DNA of 64,000 nucleotides from Citrobacter braakii. GTDB taxonomy: Bacteria > Pseudomonadota > Gammaproteobacteria > Enterobacterales > Enterobacteriaceae. The stretch is from positions 620,001 to 684,000 of the forward strand of contig NZ_NAEW01000001.1 of assembly GCF_002075345.1 (NCBI RefSeq). Reading direction: 5' to 3'. Made by a program: the position numbers and the translations under genes. This document shows positions 38,716-49,105 of the stretch, piece after piece (the first letter of the stretch is position 1; every line of letters starts with the position of its first letter). The notes under the pieces are model-generated. The model had not been told where the DNA came from and did no database searches. It saw only the letters and a list, made by a program, of their open reading frames with translations.

Positions 38716-39328
38716 TTTTACCTCTTTTTTTACATCCCATATCAACGGGGGTGTTCAGGCACGTGATGAGTCAAGTTCATCCGTCCGATTGTTATAGTGG
38801 GAGGGGAAACGGCAAGTAATGTTCACTATCTTGACCATTCAGACAAGTGGTTTGTAATAATCTGTTACATATATCATGACTGGTGAAATCGTCGGAACTG
38901 TGAAATGTTATCTAGCGTTAAATTTCTTCATTTGAAAAATGGCAGATTTTTACACTGTTTAATCAGGGTAAAAACCTCAATGTGGCGATATGTTCTGCTA
39001 TTTGCGCTTGAATCCAGTGATATAGGCCATTATCTGAAAAATAGCCAGTGTAATGTTTTGTTTAGAAACTGTTCAGTTAGGTCATCTGATTGTCACTTTA
39101 ACTAAAAAATAAATATTTTTTAACATTGTGTTGTCTGGATGATCTGGATCACGTATAGATAGAAATTTCTTTTACTAAAAAAACGATTAACCTGCTCAGG
39201 TGTTAATTAACAAGAATATTGCATTAGATATGCGCGGTTGAACGGCATCATTGTCGGGAAAATAAACTCAGGGGAGTGCATAACTAATCGTTATGTTAGC
39301 GAGGGGCAAGCAGTATGCCCCGGCAGCA
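38716..39328. other. 613-bp AT-rich gap upstream of dtpA
   Basis: This region must carry the dtpA promoter and operators. A 12-bp perfect palindrome TGTTAATTAACA lies at 39201-39212. A hairpin GGGGCA / TGCCCC at 39303-39321 follows the nth stop codon. Open frames such as 38905-39105 have no family resemblance or ribosome site and are not credited. E. coli has a gap of similar size here. Confidence 0.6.
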
Positions 39329-39964
39329 TCAGATATCGACTTTCTCTTTGAATTCGCAAAGATCTTCGATAATACAGGAACCGCAGCGCGGCTTTCTGGC
39401 TATGCAGGTATAGCGGCCATGAAGAATTAACCAGTGATGGCAATCGACTTTAAATTCACTGGGTACGACTTTCAGCAGCTTCTCTTCAACCTGCTCAACG
39501 TTTTTACCCGGGGCGAACTGGGTACGATTACAAACGCGAAAAATATGGGTGTCTACGGCAATAGTGGGCCAGCCAAAGGCGGTATTTAACACCACATTAG
39601 CCGTCTTTCGCCCAACCCCGGGCAGGGCTTCTAATGCGGCCCGGTCTTCAGGTACTTCGCCATTATGTTGCTCCAGCAGAATGCGGCAGGTTTTAATCAC
39701 GTTCTCCGCTTTGCTGTTAAACAAACCGATTGTCTTGATGTAGGACTTAACCCCTTCAACGCCAAGCTCCAGCATCGCGGCTGGCGTATTGGCGATGGGG
39801 TAGAGCTTAGCCGTCGCTTTATTGACGCTGACATCGGTGGCCTGCGCGGAGAGCAAGACTGAAATCAGCAGTTCGAACGGCGATGTAAAATTTAGCTCGG
39901 TTGTCGGATGCGGATTGTTCTCACGCAGGCGCGTCAGTATTTCCAGCCGTTTTGCTTTGTTCAT
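39329..39964 (-). CDS. nth: Endonuclease III (DNA glycosylase/AP lyase)
   Basis: 211 residues, as E. coli Nth. The helix-hairpin-helix LPGVGRKTANVVL contains the catalytic lysine (K120), and the catalytic aspartate is in VDTHIFRV (D138). The C-terminal [4Fe-4S] cysteines follow the pattern C-x6-C-x2-C-x5-C (CIARKPRCGSCIIEDLC). It removes oxidised pyrimidines. It is the last gene of rsxABCDGE-nth, with its ATG overlapping the rsxE stop codon by one base. Confidence 0.98.
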   Translation of the reverse strand: MNKAKRLEILTRLRENNPHPTTELNFTSPFELLISVLLSAQATDVSVNKATAKLYPIANTPAAMLELGVEGVKSYIKTIGLFNSKAENVIKTCRILLEQHNGEVPEDRAALEALPGVGRKTANVVLNTAFGWPTIAVDTHIFRVCNRTQFAPGKNVEQVEEKLLKVVPSEFKVDCHHWLILHGRYTCIARKPRCGSCIIEDLCEFKEKVDI

Positions 39965-40656
39965 TACACATTCCCTGTTTCACCGGCCGGACTGTCCGTG
40001 ACAGCCGCCTCGGCACGACGTTTCTTCATTTTCTCATCAATCAGATACTTAACAGCCAGCATCAGACCCAGGCCAATAAACGCGCCTGGTGGCAGCATGG
40101 CCAGCAGAAACGGCGTATCGGTTTGGAAGATCTCAACGCGCAATACTTTGGCCCAGCTACCCAACAAACCGTCTGCGCCATCAAAGAGTGTACCGTTACC
40201 AATTATTTCACGTAGCGAGCCCAGAACAAACATGGCGCCAGTTGCGCCCATGCCGATGGAAAAGCCATCGAGTGCGGATAGCGCAGGGCCTTTTTTGGCT
40301 GCGAAGGCTTCAGCGCGGCCAACAACAATACAGTTGGTCACAATCAGTGGGATAAAGATGCCCAGAGACTGATACAGGCCAAAAGCGTAGGCATTGATCA
40401 ACATTTGCACCGCGCTCACCACGGAGGCGATGATCATGACATAAATCGGAATACGTATTTCAGGCGGTGTCCAGCGACGAAGGGCAGAAATCGTCAGGTT
40501 CGTCAGCGTCAGGACGAGCGTAGTCGCGAGTCCCAGGCCCAGCGCGTTAGTGGCGGTCGAGGTGACGGCCAACAGCGGACACATCCCGAGTAACTGCACA
40601 AGCGCGGAGTTATTTTTCCATAACCCTTGGACAATAACGTCTTTAATTTCGCTCAT
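39964..40656 (-). CDS. rsxE: RsxE, Rnf-type complex membrane subunit
   Basis: 230 residues, six TM helices, homologous to RnfE and NqrD. Charged conserved stretches [16 protein letters not shown] and [19 protein letters not shown] are seen. It is part of the inner-membrane Rsx complex, which keeps SoxR reduced by moving electrons from NAD(P)H, using ion flow. It overlaps nth by one base (TAATG) and lies 3 nt behind rsxG. Confidence 0.97.
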   Translation of the reverse strand: MSEIKDVIVQGLWKNNSALVQLLGMCPLLAVTSTATNALGLGLATTLVLTLTNLTISALRRWTPPEIRIPIYVMIIASVVSAVQMLINAYAFGLYQSLGIFIPLIVTNCIVVGRAEAFAAKKGPALSALDGFSIGMGATGAMFVLGSLREIIGNGTLFDGADGLLGSWAKVLRVEIFQTDTPFLLAMLPPGAFIGLGLMLAVKYLIDEKMKKRRAEAAVTDSPAGETGNV

Positions 40657-40659
40657 GGT

Positions 40660-41280
40660 TTATTCTCCACAGGCGCTAAGTTGAGGAAGTTGCACGGGCA
40701 GCGTCTGCGCATACAAACCGGCGCGTTTTACTGCATTAACTACCGCACGTGGCGTAATGGTTGCGCCAGTAAACTGGTCAAAGTCGCCGCCGTCTTTTTT
40801 CACCGCCCAGTGAGCGTCGTTACCCGCAGCGATCGTTTTGCCGCTAAAGTGGGTGATCCAGTCGGACAGTCGCAGTTCGATTTTATCACCCAGCCCTGGC
40901 GTTTCATGATGTTCGGTCACCCGCGTACCCAACACGGTACCCGAAAAATCGACACCAACCAGCAGTTGAATAGCCCCGGAATAACCATCTGGCGCCGTAG
41001 CTTCAAGAATGGCTGCAACGGGACGATCGTCCTGGCGGGCAATATAAACTCGGTGAGTGCCTTTACCCAACGCCTGCGCATCGACCAGATAACAACTTTC
41101 GGACAAGTTATTATTGTAGCGATCGCCTGGCAGAACCTGATCGAACAGCGTTTTTTGCTGCAGCGCGGCCTGTTCATCAATGGTGGACTTGGTTAATTGA
41201 TTGATTGCCGCGGTTAACCCCGTCGAGCCCGCTGCAAACAGCGCCAGAGTAATACCGTGTTTACGAATCGTTTTCAGCAT
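40660..41280 (-). CDS. rsxG: RsxG, periplasmic flavoprotein subunit
   Basis: 206 residues: one N-terminal TM helix (about 10-28) and a periplasmic FMN-binding domain. The flavinylation motif (S/T)GAT-x-T is present as [11 protein letters not shown] (about 175-185), where FMN is covalently bound through phosphoester to threonine. It passes electrons within the Rsx complex. Between rsxD (gap 9 nt) and rsxE. Confidence 0.97.
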   Translation of the reverse strand: MLKTIRKHGITLALFAAGSTGLTAAINQLTKSTIDEQAALQQKTLFDQVLPGDRYNNNLSESCYLVDAQALGKGTHRVYIARQDDRPVAAILEATAPDGYSGAIQLLVGVDFSGTVLGTRVTEHHETPGLGDKIELRLSDWITHFSGKTIAAGNDAHWAVKKDGGDFDQFTGATITPRAVVNAVKRAGLYAQTLPVQLPQLSACGE

Positions 41281-41289
41281 AGGGAGTCC

Positions 41290-42342
41290 TTAGCGATGTC
41301 CGTACACGCGAGGGCGGGTGTAATAATCAATCAGGGGAACCGTGATATTTGCCAGCAATACGGCAAAAGCCACACCATCAGGATAACCGCCAAAACTGCG
41401 AATCAACCACACTAACAGGCCCGCAAGTGCGCCAAAAATCAGGCGGCCACGGTTGGTTGTTGATGCTGTAACGGGATCGGTAAGAATAAAGAATGCACCC
41501 AGCATGGTCGCGCCGGAAAGTAGGTGCAACTGAGGCGAGGCCAGCGAATCTGGCGAGAAAATCCAGCCTAAAGTGGCACAAACGGCGAGCGACAGCAGGA
41601 AGCTAACCGGGATATGCCAGCGAATCGCTTTCTGCCATAGCAACACGACGCCGCCCACCAGCCAGGCAAGGTTAACCCACTGCCAGCCAGCGCCTGCAAG
41701 CATGCCGCTGTAGATTGGGTATTGCATCACCTGCTCAACAGTACGTCCCGCATGCAGCGAAGTCTTAAAGGTATCGAGAGGCGTTGCCTGACTGATACCA
41801 TCAATACCCATACGCAGCGTGTTCATATCCCCGCCACTGGCGGTATGTCCGCTAAAGATAACGTTCAGGGCGTCAAAAAAGCCAGGCACAGTCGCCGCAA
41901 TTTCATGCGGCGGCAGCCAGCTTGTCATCTGTACCGGGAATGAAATCAGCAGCACCACGTAACCAATCATGGCGGGGTTAAACGGGTTCTGACCGAGGCC
42001 GCCATACAGCTGTTTAGCAATGATAACGGCGAATACCGTGCCTAAAACTACCATCCACCAGGGGGCGAGCGGGGGAATACTCACGGCCAGCAGTAACCCG
42101 GTGAGCAACGCGGAGTTGTCTTTTAAAATCGCGACAATGGGTTGTTTGCGCAGTTTAAGCACGACCGCTTCGGCGGCGATAGCGCTGATGGCGGCCAGAA
42201 CTATCTGGAACAACGTACCCCAGCCAAAGAACCACAGCTGAGCGGCGATCCCCGGCAATGCAGCCAGTAACACCAGCATCATGATACGCGATGTCTGGCG
42301 CTGGTTATGGGTATAAGGGGAGCTTGCTATTCTGAATACCAT
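41290..42342 (-). CDS. rsxD: RsxD, membrane flavoprotein subunit
   Basis: 350 residues, about nine TM helices, homologous to RnfD/NqrB. A conserved SGAT motif with the covalent FMN-binding type context [19 protein letters not shown] lies in the first periplasmic loop, and [18 protein letters not shown] later. It carries electrons between RsxC and RsxG. Directly adjacent to the rsxC stop codon (no gap). Confidence 0.96.
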   Translation of the reverse strand: MVFRIASSPYTHNQRQTSRIMMLVLLAALPGIAAQLWFFGWGTLFQIVLAAISAIAAEAVVLKLRKQPIVAILKDNSALLTGLLLAVSIPPLAPWWMVVLGTVFAVIIAKQLYGGLGQNPFNPAMIGYVVLLISFPVQMTSWLPPHEIAATVPGFFDALNVIFSGHTASGGDMNTLRMGIDGISQATPLDTFKTSLHAGRTVEQVMQYPIYSGMLAGAGWQWVNLAWLVGGVVLLWQKAIRWHIPVSFLLSLAVCATLGWIFSPDSLASPQLHLLSGATMLGAFFILTDPVTASTTNRGRLIFGALAGLLVWLIRSFGGYPDGVAFAVLLANITVPLIDYYTRPRVYGHR

Positions 42343-44274
42343 TTATTCCTCGTTTACAACCTGCTGCTGGGCGGCTTTCTTTGCCTGAGCGCGTGCAATA
42401 GCGGCCGCGACGGCGGCTTTACGCGGATCCACCGGTTCGGCCGTTTCCGTTACGGTTTCCTGTTCAAGCTTGCGGGCTTTGGCACGAGCGATTGCCGCTT
42501 CCACTGCAGCTGTACGCGGATCCACCGGTTCGGCTGTTTCCGTTACGGTTTCCTGCTCGAGTTTGCGGGCTTTGGCGCGGGCGATTGCAGCTTCCACTGC
42601 AGCTTTACGCGGGTCGACCTTTGTGCTGTTGCCTCCAGCTTGGGGAGGGTTTTCCATCCGGGTTGCGCGAGCTTGCGCCTTACGCGCCTCGCGTGCGGCA
42701 ATCACGGCACTATTGTCAGGTTTTTCGCCAGCCTGAATGACTACCGGCTGCATTGCCTGAGCCTGCTTTTCTTTTACGCGAGCCAGCGCGGCGGCAATGG
42801 CATCATGATCTTTAGCCGCAGGCTGAACGGCAGCGCTTTTGTGACGTTCAAGACGGGCTGCTTTTTCACGTTCGAGTCGGGCCTGTCGGGCTTCAAATCG
42901 CGCTTTCGCTTCAGCGGCACGTTTTTCTTCCTGACTAATGGCATAAATCTCGGCTTTTTCCTGACGGAAATACTGAACCAGTGGAATATTGCTTGGGCAT
43001 ACCCAGGCGCAGGCACCGCATTCAATGCAGTCCGCGATATTGTGCGCCGTTGCTTTGTCGTGCTGCTGCCCTTTACTGAACCAATAAAGCTGTTGCGGCA
43101 GGAGATCGGCCGGACAGGCATCGGCGCATGCGCTACAGCGAATGCAGCCTTTCTCTTCCTGCGTTTCTCCCATTTCACTGGCAGAGGGCGCCAGAAGACA
43201 GTTGGTTATCTTCACCACCGGTACATCCAGCCACGGCAGCGTAAAGCCCATCAGCGGCCCGCCCATAATCACCATCTGGTCGGCGGAAGGGCAGAAGCCC
43301 GCGTCGTTGAGCAGATGACGAACCGGCGTGCCTAAACGCGCCCAGACGTTGCCCGGACGGCTGACGGCTTCGCCGGTCAGCGTCACGACACGTTCGGTAA
43401 TCGGTTCTCCGTCAATCACCGCACGTTTAATCGCGTAGGCGGTTCCAACGTTTTGCATCAGCACGCCGATATCTGAGGAGCGTCCCCCGTGGGGAACCTG
43501 CTTGCCGGTCAGGATTTGCGTTAACTGTTTGGCCCCGCCTGACGGGTACTTGGTGGGGATCACGCGTAAGCTGATATCGTGTGAATCAGCCAGCACCGCG
43601 CGCAGCATGGAAATTGCCTGTGGCTTGTTATCTTCAATGCCCAGTAGAATTTCGCGTGGCTGAAGAATATGCGCCAGGATGCGGATACCTTCGACGACCT
43701 GCGCCGCGCAGTCCTGCATCAGGCGGTCATCAGCCGTAATGTACGGCTCGCATTCAGCAGCGTTAATGATCAGCGTTTCAATTTTATCTCCGCCGCCCTG
43801 CAGCTTAACGCCGGTGGGAAAACCCGCGCCACCCAGTCCGGCGACGCCGAACTGGTGAATACGTGCGATCAGCTCTTCCCGGCTGCGGGAACGGTAATCG
43901 GCCCAGCCATCTCGCTCAATCCAGCGATCTTCGCCATCGGCGTCAATAATAACGCTCAGCTCAGCTAATGCCGATGGATGTGCAGTAGAATGCGGCGCAA
44001 TAGCAACAACGGTGCCTGACGTTGGCGCATGTACCGGAAGCATTTTACCACGCCCAAGGGTTAACGCCTGACCACGCAGCACGGTGTCGCCTACGTTTAC
44101 GCACAGCTCACCCTCCGCGCCAATATGTTGTTTCAGCGGAATAACAAAGCGTGGCGCCAGCGGAACCTGTCGCAGCGGCGTACCGTTCGACTGGGTCTTC
44201 ATTTCTGGTGGATGAATGCCGCCATCAAAGTCCCAGATTTTGTTTTTTCTGAATGCAGAGAATAACTTAAACAT
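42343..44274 (-). CDS. rsxC: RsxC, NADH-binding and iron-sulfur subunit
   Basis: 643 residues, shorter than the 740 of E. coli. It has an N-terminal RnfC barrel, the NADH/FMN-binding core ([27 protein letters not shown]), then two 4Fe-4S motifs [12 protein letters not shown] (about 377-388) and [12 protein letters not shown] (about 416-427). The last 200 residues are a charged Ala/Arg/Lys/Glu-rich coiled region with a 31-residue unit repeated twice almost identically. Length differences between species come from this repeat tail. The subunit takes electrons from NADH. Confidence 0.96.
   Translation of the reverse strand: MFKLFSAFRKNKIWDFDGGIHPPEMKTQSNGTPLRQVPLAPRFVIPLKQHIGAEGELCVNVGDTVLRGQALTLGRGKMLPVHAPTSGTVVAIAPHSTAHPSALAELSVIIDADGEDRWIERDGWADYRSRSREELIARIHQFGVAGLGGAGFPTGVKLQGGGDKIETLIINAAECEPYITADDRLMQDCAAQVVEGIRILAHILQPREILLGIEDNKPQAISMLRAVLADSHDISLRVIPTKYPSGGAKQLTQILTGKQVPHGGRSSDIGVLMQNVGTAYAIKRAVIDGEPITERVVTLTGEAVSRPGNVWARLGTPVRHLLNDAGFCPSADQMVIMGGPLMGFTLPWLDVPVVKITNCLLAPSASEMGETQEEKGCIRCSACADACPADLLPQQLYWFSKGQQHDKATAHNIADCIECGACAWVCPSNIPLVQYFRQEKAEIYAISQEEKRAAEAKARFEARQARLEREKAARLERHKSAAVQPAAKDHDAIAAALARVKEKQAQAMQPVVIQAGEKPDNSAVIAAREARKAQARATRMENPPQAGGNSTKVDPRKAAVEAAIARAKARKLEQETVTETAEPVDPRTAAVEAAIARAKARKLEQETVTETAEPVDPRKAAVAAAIARAQAKKAAQQQVVNEE
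42421..42606. repeat. Two tandem 93-bp repeats in rsxC
   Basis: 42421-42513 and 42514-42606 are near-identical direct repeats, in frame (31 codons each). They begin with ACGCGGATCCACCGGTTCGG and code for the Ala-rich charged tail. Degenerate copies flank them. Confidence 0.85.
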
Positions 44275-44845
44275 GTTGTTCCACGGGAATGATGCGCACA
44301 GGGATGGTGTTTAAATCCCATTTCCAGCTATCAGGTGTCTCGGCCACCGGGCGTAATTCGATACATTGCGTCGGGCACGGATCAACGCACAGGTTGCACC
44401 CGGTGCAGAGATCGCTCATCACCGTGTGCATGGCGCGGGTCGCGCCCACGATCGCATCAACCGGGCAGGCCTGAATGCACTTTGTACAACCGATACAGTT
44501 ATTTTCATCAATGACCGCCAGCATACGCACGGGGGTAACATCGTGTTCATCACCATCAATCGGCTGCGGGTCGACGTTCAGCAGGGCGGCAATTTTTAAC
44601 ATCACCGCTTCGCCTCCGGGTGCGCAACGGTTGATTTTTTCGCCCTGGGAGCCGATCGCTTCAGCGTAAGGATGACAGCCCGGATAGCCGCATTGTCCAC
44701 ACTGGCTTTGCGGGAGAATTTCATCAATTTTCTCCACGACAGGATCATCTTCGACGGCAAAACGTCGTGAGGCGTAACCCAAAATAGCGCCGAACGCCAG
44801 ACCCAGTAGACTCACTGCGGCAACGGCAATCCAGATAGCATTCAT
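44267..44845 (-). CDS. rsxB: RsxB, iron-sulfur subunit
   Basis: 192 residues: one N-terminal TM helix, a 4Fe-4S motif near the start of the soluble part ([16 protein letters not shown] with a later cysteine NRCAPGG), then two ferredoxin clusters ([17 protein letters not shown] and [17 protein letters not shown]). It transfers electrons inside the Rsx complex. It overlaps rsxC by 8 nt and rsxA by one base. Confidence 0.97.
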   Translation of the reverse strand: MNAIWIAVAAVSLLGLAFGAILGYASRRFAVEDDPVVEKIDEILPQSQCGQCGYPGCHPYAEAIGSQGEKINRCAPGGEAVMLKIAALLNVDPQPIDGDEHDVTPVRMLAVIDENNCIGCTKCIQACPVDAIVGATRAMHTVMSDLCTGCNLCVDPCPTQCIELRPVAETPDSWKWDLNTIPVRIIPVEQHV

Positions 44846-45426
44846 TACAACTTCACCAAACCACTAAAGCCCATAAAGGCCAATGACATTAAACCAGCGG
44901 TAATCAGCGCAATCGCATTACCGCGAAACGGAGCAGGCACGTCCGCCACGGCGAGGCGTTCGCGGATCGCGGCGAACAGTACCATCACCAGTGAGAAGCC
45001 GACGGCGGCGGAAAAACCGTATAGCGCCGACTGTAAAAAGTTATGACCGAGATTGATGTTCAGTAACGCCACGCCTAATACCGCGCAGTTAGTGGTGATC
45101 AGCGGTAGGAAGATCCCCAACAGGCGGTAAAGTGCAGGGCTGGTTTTGCGTACAACCATCTCGGTAAATTGCACGACGACGGCGATGACCAGAATAAAAG
45201 CCAACGTGCGCAGATAGATGAGATTGAGTGGAATGAGGATCCAGGTGTCAATCAGCCATGCGCAGATGGATGCCAGTGTCATGACAAACGTCGTGGCAAG
45301 GCCCATACCCATTGCGGTTTCCAGTTTTTTGGAAACGCCCATAAACGGGCAGAGCCCCAGAAACTTGACCAGTACAAAGTTATTGACCAGTACAGTTCCG
45401 ACAAACAGCAGCAGGTAATCAGTCAT
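44845..45426 (-). CDS. rsxA: RsxA, membrane subunit
   Basis: 193 residues from ATG 45426 (MTDYLLLF), the E. coli start and length; the upstream frame (45483) crosses a terminator hairpin and is rejected. Six TM helices, homologous to RnfA/NqrE, with the conserved [16 protein letters not shown] segment carrying a cysteine that can bind an iron-sulfur cluster with RsxE. First gene of rsxABCDGE-nth. Confidence 0.96.
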   Translation of the reverse strand: MTDYLLLFVGTVLVNNFVLVKFLGLCPFMGVSKKLETAMGMGLATTFVMTLASICAWLIDTWILIPLNLIYLRTLAFILVIAVVVQFTEMVVRKTSPALYRLLGIFLPLITTNCAVLGVALLNINLGHNFLQSALYGFSAAVGFSLVMVLFAAIRERLAVADVPAPFRGNAIALITAGLMSLAFMGFSGLVKL

Positions 45427-45447
45427 TTTTCGGCCTGAAATAAAAAA

Positions 45448-45481
45448 GCCGCCTATTATCTGACAATCTACAACAGGCGAC
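45448..45481 (-). terminator. Terminator between ydgK and rsxA
   Basis: A ten-base stem with two wobble pairs (45448-45457 with 45472-45481), followed on the minus strand by a TTTTTTATTT run. It sits 21 bp upstream of the rsxA ATG, so it terminates ydgK and could also attenuate the rsx operon. Confidence 0.7.
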
Positions 45482-45502
45482 AACAGGTTAACTGTAGGGT
45501 TA

Positions 45503-45943
45503 TTACGGATTCACAAACGTCGATTTAACGCGTTGCGAGCGTTTGAAATAGGGCACCAGCAGTGCTGCAGCCAGCAATGGGAACAGCAGTTGGCGCACGG
45601 CAAAGGCGTCCGGAACCGGTGAAAACGCAAACGCTTTAATCGCCAGTAACACGGAGATCAGCAGCCATAGAATATAATGCTTAGGCACACAGGCTCTGCG
45701 TTTGAAAAACGCAATCGTCAGCCACAGCGTGTAATACCACATGGCAATCGCGGTAATAAAAGAGACGCCCCATAACAGCAAATTTGCCGTACTTTGCGCA
45801 CCCAGCGTTTGGAAGGTTTGCGGTGTAGCCAGCGCAGTGACATAAAGTAATAACGCCAGCGAAGCGCTCAACAATGCGACTAACAGCCAGGCCAGTGGCC
45901 CAAGTAGCCAGCCCCCGATACGTTGTGCCGGTGTGGTAGTCAT
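45503..45943 (-). CDS. ydgK: YdgK, DUF2569 membrane protein
   Basis: 146 residues from ATG 45943 ([13 protein letters not shown]), matching the E. coli start; AGGAG-like GAGAAG precedes it. Four TM helices (about 12-35, 48-72, 85-105, 115-130) as in DUF2569. Function unknown. It is placed upstream of rsxA in the same direction, separated by a terminator. Confidence 0.92.
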   Translation of the reverse strand: MTTTPAQRIGGWLLGPLAWLLVALLSASLALLLYVTALATPQTFQTLGAQSTANLLLWGVSFITAIAMWYYTLWLTIAFFKRRACVPKHYILWLLISVLLAIKAFAFSPVPDAFAVRQLLFPLLAAALLVPYFKRSQRVKSTFVNP

Positions 45944-46034
45944 CTCTTCTCCAGGTTTACGCGCGCAATCAAACATGCCATTCATTTTGGGGCAATTATT
46001 ATAAAGCTTTTAACGTTGAGCGCTACTTTCTTCT

Positions 46035-46250
46035 TTATTGCACGTAATGCCAGACTGATTTGGGTACCTGACCAACATCAAACAGACGACCTCCTGAGAT
46101 AAGCTCCGCACGGCGATGGTCTGCAGCGCGATACATATTGATAATGTCGCTATCGTCGGTGAGCGTGTAGTTAAGATGGTCGAACAGTTTTTCCAGACTT
46201 TCGAGTGAACTGATTTTGCGGAATTTTAATAAGTAATCCTGAACAGTCAT
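46035..46250 (-). CDS. cnu: Cnu (YdgT), Hha/YmoA-family H-NS partner
   Basis: 71 residues, exactly the length of E. coli Cnu/YdgT. Hha-type helical protein: [20 protein letters not shown], a [11 protein letters not shown] loop. It binds H-NS or StpA and strengthens silencing of foreign AT-rich genes and also binds at oriC. It is alone, between ydgK and blr. The upstream region is AT-rich. Confidence 0.97.
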   Translation of the reverse strand: MTVQDYLLKFRKISSLESLEKLFDHLNYTLTDDSDIINMYRAADHRRAELISGGRLFDVGQVPKSVWHYVQ

Positions 46251-46543
46251 AAATGGAAATCCATATTAATAAAATAATACCAACGGAGTAGTAAATATAA
46301 ATAATAAACAACATGCACAGGTAAAAGCGGATTGACGCGCAAATGTGAGAAGAGTGTTCATACCTGTGGAAAAGCAGGCGCTATGCGCACCTGCGGTAAG
46401 GGTAACGCGCTTCGCTACAGCAGGCAATATGCACCGGAGTGGGATGCGGCATTATTCTCTTTTTTTGACAAAATTCGATCTTTTGCAGCCAAACCCTGCC
46501 GTTACTCGATGTTAATTGCCGGGTTATAAGGGACTGCAGATGC
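46251..46543. other. 293-bp gap cnu / blr
   Basis: AT-rich DNA upstream of cnu, then a GC-normal stretch after blr. A 65-codon open frame at 46332-46529 has no ribosome site or recognisable relatives and is not counted. No RNA gene recognised. Confidence 0.5.
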
Positions 46544-46669
46544 TTATTTCTTCTGAACAGCAGCAACGGGCTCCGGTGGCTGGTAATTGTCAATATGATT
46601 GGCAACACCCAGCAGGATCACAGAGACGGTGAGAACAATCCAACCTGCTAATTCAATAAGACGATTCAT
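46544..46669 (-). CDS. blr: Blr, 41-residue divisome-associated membrane protein
   Basis: A short gene easily missed: MNRLIELAGWIVLTVSVILL and then GVANHIDNYQPPEPVAAVQKK. It matches E. coli Blr in length (41) and nearly all residues and lies at the same locus, between cnu and ydgJ. One TM helix covers residues 6-24, with a short periplasmic tail. Blr stabilises the cell-division machinery and affects beta-lactam tolerance. Confidence 0.95.
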   Translation of the reverse strand: MNRLIELAGWIVLTVSVILLGVANHIDNYQPPEPVAAVQKK

Positions 46670-46910
46670 TACTGATGACATTTGCTTTGATTTATCCATA
46701 AACACAGGCTGCAAATGTTACTAATCTCTCAATAATACAGCAAGATAATTGGGAACGATTTCTCCCTCTTTTTCGCTGCAAGTTAAGCATAAGTGGCATA
46801 TGTTTGACTTAAGTTAATAAACAACCTTTGTAGCGCAATGGTTATTAAACTATTGAGACGTTGCAGGGTATGGTGTGAAATAGATAAGTCCTGAATTGAG
46901 AGGCTATAAC

Positions 46911-47951
46911 ATGAGTGACAACATCCGCGTTGGGCTAATTGGCTATGGTTACGCCAGTAAAACCTTCCATGCTCCCCTGATTGTGGGCACACCGGGCCTC
47001 GAACTGGCTGCGGTTTCCAGTAGTGATGAAGCAAAAGTGAAGGCAGACTGGCCAACGGTGGCGGTTGTTGCTGAGCCTAAACACCTTTTTAACGATCCGA
47101 ATATCGACCTGATTGTGATCCCCACGCCTAATGACACTCACTTCCCGTTAGCGAAGGCTGCGCTGGAAGCGGGCAAACATGTGGTTGTTGATAAGCCTTT
47201 CACCGTGACACTGTCACAAGCACGCGAACTGGATGCGTTGGCGCGTAGCCTTGGCCGTGTGCTGTCCGTTTTCCATAACCGCCGTTGGGACAGTGATTTT
47301 CTGACGTTGAAAGCCCTGCTGGCGGATGGCGTTTTGGGGGAGGTGGCGTATTTCGAATCCCATTTCGATCGATTCCGCCCGCAGGTTCGTGACCGCTGGC
47401 GTGAACAGGGGGGGCCGGGAAGCGGCATCTGGTATGATTTAGCTCCGCATCTTCTGGATCAGGCGATTAACCTGTTTGGTTTGCCCGTCAGCATGACGGT
47501 AGATCTGGCTCAGCTCCGCCCAGGTGCGCAAGCGACGGATTACTTCCATGCCATCCTGACTTACCCGCAGCGTCGTGTGATTCTGCACGGCACCATGCTC
47601 GCTGCCGCTGAGTCGGCCCGTTATATCGTGCACGGATCGCGTGGCAGCTATGTGAAGTATGGTCTTGACCCGCAGGAAGAGCGCCTGAAAAATGGCGAGC
47701 GACTGCCTCAGGAAGACTGGGGTTATGACATGCGCGATGGCGTGTTGACGCGAATAGAAGGCGAAGAGCAGGTTGAAGAGACCTGGCTGACTGTACCGGG
47801 TAATTACCCGGCGTACTATGCTGGCATTCGTGATGCGCTAAATGGTCATGGTGAAAACCCGGTACCGGCGAGACAAGCTATTCAAATCATGGAGCTGATT
47901 GAGCTGGGTCTTGAATCTGCGAAACATCGCTCGACGCTGTGCCTTGCCTGA
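46911..47951 (+). CDS. ydgJ: YdgJ, Gfo/Idh/MocA oxidoreductase
   Basis: 346 residues from ATG 46911 (MSDNIRVGLIGYGYASKTFH); the frame from 46896 adds five residues in the leader, and GAGAGGC serves as ribosome site. The N-terminal NAD(P)-binding Rossmann fold has GLIGYGYAS and the dinucleotide-binding KPFTVT stretch (EKP-type lysine in VVVDKPF); the C-terminal domain carries DLAPHLLDQA. The substrate is an unknown sugar or polyol. A REP element follows. Confidence 0.95.
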   Translation: MSDNIRVGLIGYGYASKTFHAPLIVGTPGLELAAVSSSDEAKVKADWPTVAVVAEPKHLFNDPNIDLIVIPTPNDTHFPLAKAALEAGKHVVVDKPFTVTLSQARELDALARSLGRVLSVFHNRRWDSDFLTLKALLADGVLGEVAYFESHFDRFRPQVRDRWREQGGPGSGIWYDLAPHLLDQAINLFGLPVSMTVDLAQLRPGAQATDYFHAILTYPQRRVILHGTMLAAAESARYIVHGSRGSYVKYGLDPQEERLKNGERLPQEDWGYDMRDGVLTRIEGEEQVEETWLTVPGNYPAYYAGIRDALNGHGENPVPARQAIQIMELIELGLESAKHRSTLCLA

Positions 47952-47960
47952 TTAGGCAAA

Positions 47961-47994
47961 TGCCGGATGGTGATGCTCAGCATCTCATCCGGCA
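47961..47994. repeat. REP element after ydgJ
   Basis: Imperfect palindrome TGCCGGATGGTGATG..CATCTCATCCGGCA between the convergent genes ydgJ and add, close to the enterobacterial REP consensus. Confidence 0.85.
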
Positions 47995-48003
47995 CTTTAA
48001 CCG

Positions 48004-49005
48004 TCACGCTGCGGCGACTTTCTCGCGCAGGGCACGTTTTTCTTCGTTACTCAGAAATGCCATTTCCAGGCCGTTGATTTGCGCCTGACGGATCTGTTCG
48101 CGCGTGAGTCCTGCCGCTGGCGCGGCAATGGTGTACTCGTGAATAATATCCACACCCTGTACCGCCGGATCGTCCGTATTCAAGCTGGCTAAAACGCCAT
48201 GCTCAAGGAATGTTTTCAGCGGGTGGGTTGCCAGAGAGGCGACGGTGCTGGTCTGAATGTTCGATGTCAGGCAGGATTCGATGCCGATACGGTGTTCGGC
48301 GAGGTAATCCATCAATGCACGATCTTCAACGGCTTTTACGCCGTGACCAATACGTTCTGCGCCCAGCTCTTTAATAGCCTGCCAGATACTTTCTGGTCCC
48401 GCGGCTTCGCCCGCATGCACGGTAATACGCCAGCCGGCGTCGCGCGCCTGATTGAAATGCGACAGGAACAGACTGCCCGGGAAACCGAGTTCGTCACCCG
48501 CCAGATCCAGTGCCGTAATATGGTCACGGTGGGCTAACAGCGCATCCAGTTCCTGCAGGCAGGCGGCTTCGCCAAAGGTACGGCTCATAATGCCAATTAA
48601 GCGAGCTTCGACGCCAAAGGTCTTGCAGCCCTCGCGAACGCCGGCAATGACGGCTTCAACCACGCCCGCAACGGGGAGTTGATGTGCCATCGCCATATAG
48701 CCGGGTGAAAAACGTAATTCTACATAGTGCAGGCCGTTACGTGCTGCATCCTCAATATTCTCAAATGCCACGCGGCGACACGCATCCAGCGAGGCCAGTA
48801 CCTTCACGCCCCAGTCGAGCTTGGATAAAAAGCTCACTAAATCCGGCTCAGTTGATGTGACTTGCACATGAGGGATCAGCGTTTCCAGCGTTTGTGCCGG
48901 AAGCGTTAAATTGAACTGACGACCCAGATCCAAGATCGTTTGGGCACGGATGTTACCATCAAGGTGGCGATGGACGTCGGTCAGGGGGAGGGAAGTATCA
49001 ATCAT
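48004..49005 (-). CDS. add: Adenosine deaminase
   Basis: 333 residues from ATG 49005 ([18 protein letters not shown]), the E. coli start and length; an upstream in-frame extension to 49092 is rejected. Zinc ligands HRHLDGN (HxH), [10 protein letters not shown], and SLNTDDPAV (Asp) are present. It deaminates adenosine and deoxyadenosine. It is followed on the same strand 13 nt after a REP element and convergent with ydgJ. Downstream of malYX in the same direction, 100 bp apart. Confidence 0.98.
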   Translation of the reverse strand: MIDTSLPLTDVHRHLDGNIRAQTILDLGRQFNLTLPAQTLETLIPHVQVTSTEPDLVSFLSKLDWGVKVLASLDACRRVAFENIEDAARNGLHYVELRFSPGYMAMAHQLPVAGVVEAVIAGVREGCKTFGVEARLIGIMSRTFGEAACLQELDALLAHRDHITALDLAGDELGFPGSLFLSHFNQARDAGWRITVHAGEAAGPESIWQAIKELGAERIGHGVKAVEDRALMDYLAEHRIGIESCLTSNIQTSTVASLATHPLKTFLEHGVLASLNTDDPAVQGVDIIHEYTIAAPAAGLTREQIRQAQINGLEMAFLSNEEKRALREKVAAA

Positions 49006-49105
49006 GGTCGCACTCGTGTATTTAGGTAAAGTGCGTCGTATTATATGAAAAAATCGGGATAAAAAGCTATGTTGCGCAATGAATAATTTCATTGCGCAAA
49101 CTTAA

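Noticed and set aside
38905-39105. 66-codon open frame in the dtpA upstream region
   Set aside because: No Shine-Dalgarno, AT-rich, and no known small protein at this place; treated as promoter DNA.
42307-43335. 342-codon open frame on the plus strand
   Set aside because: It lies wholly opposite rsxC, over its cysteine- and alanine-rich codons. Its Phe/Gly/Arg-rich translation is an antisense shadow and has no ribosome site.
46332-46529. 65-codon open frame between cnu and blr
   Set aside because: No ribosome site and no recognisable motif; it overlaps the likely 3' region of blr.
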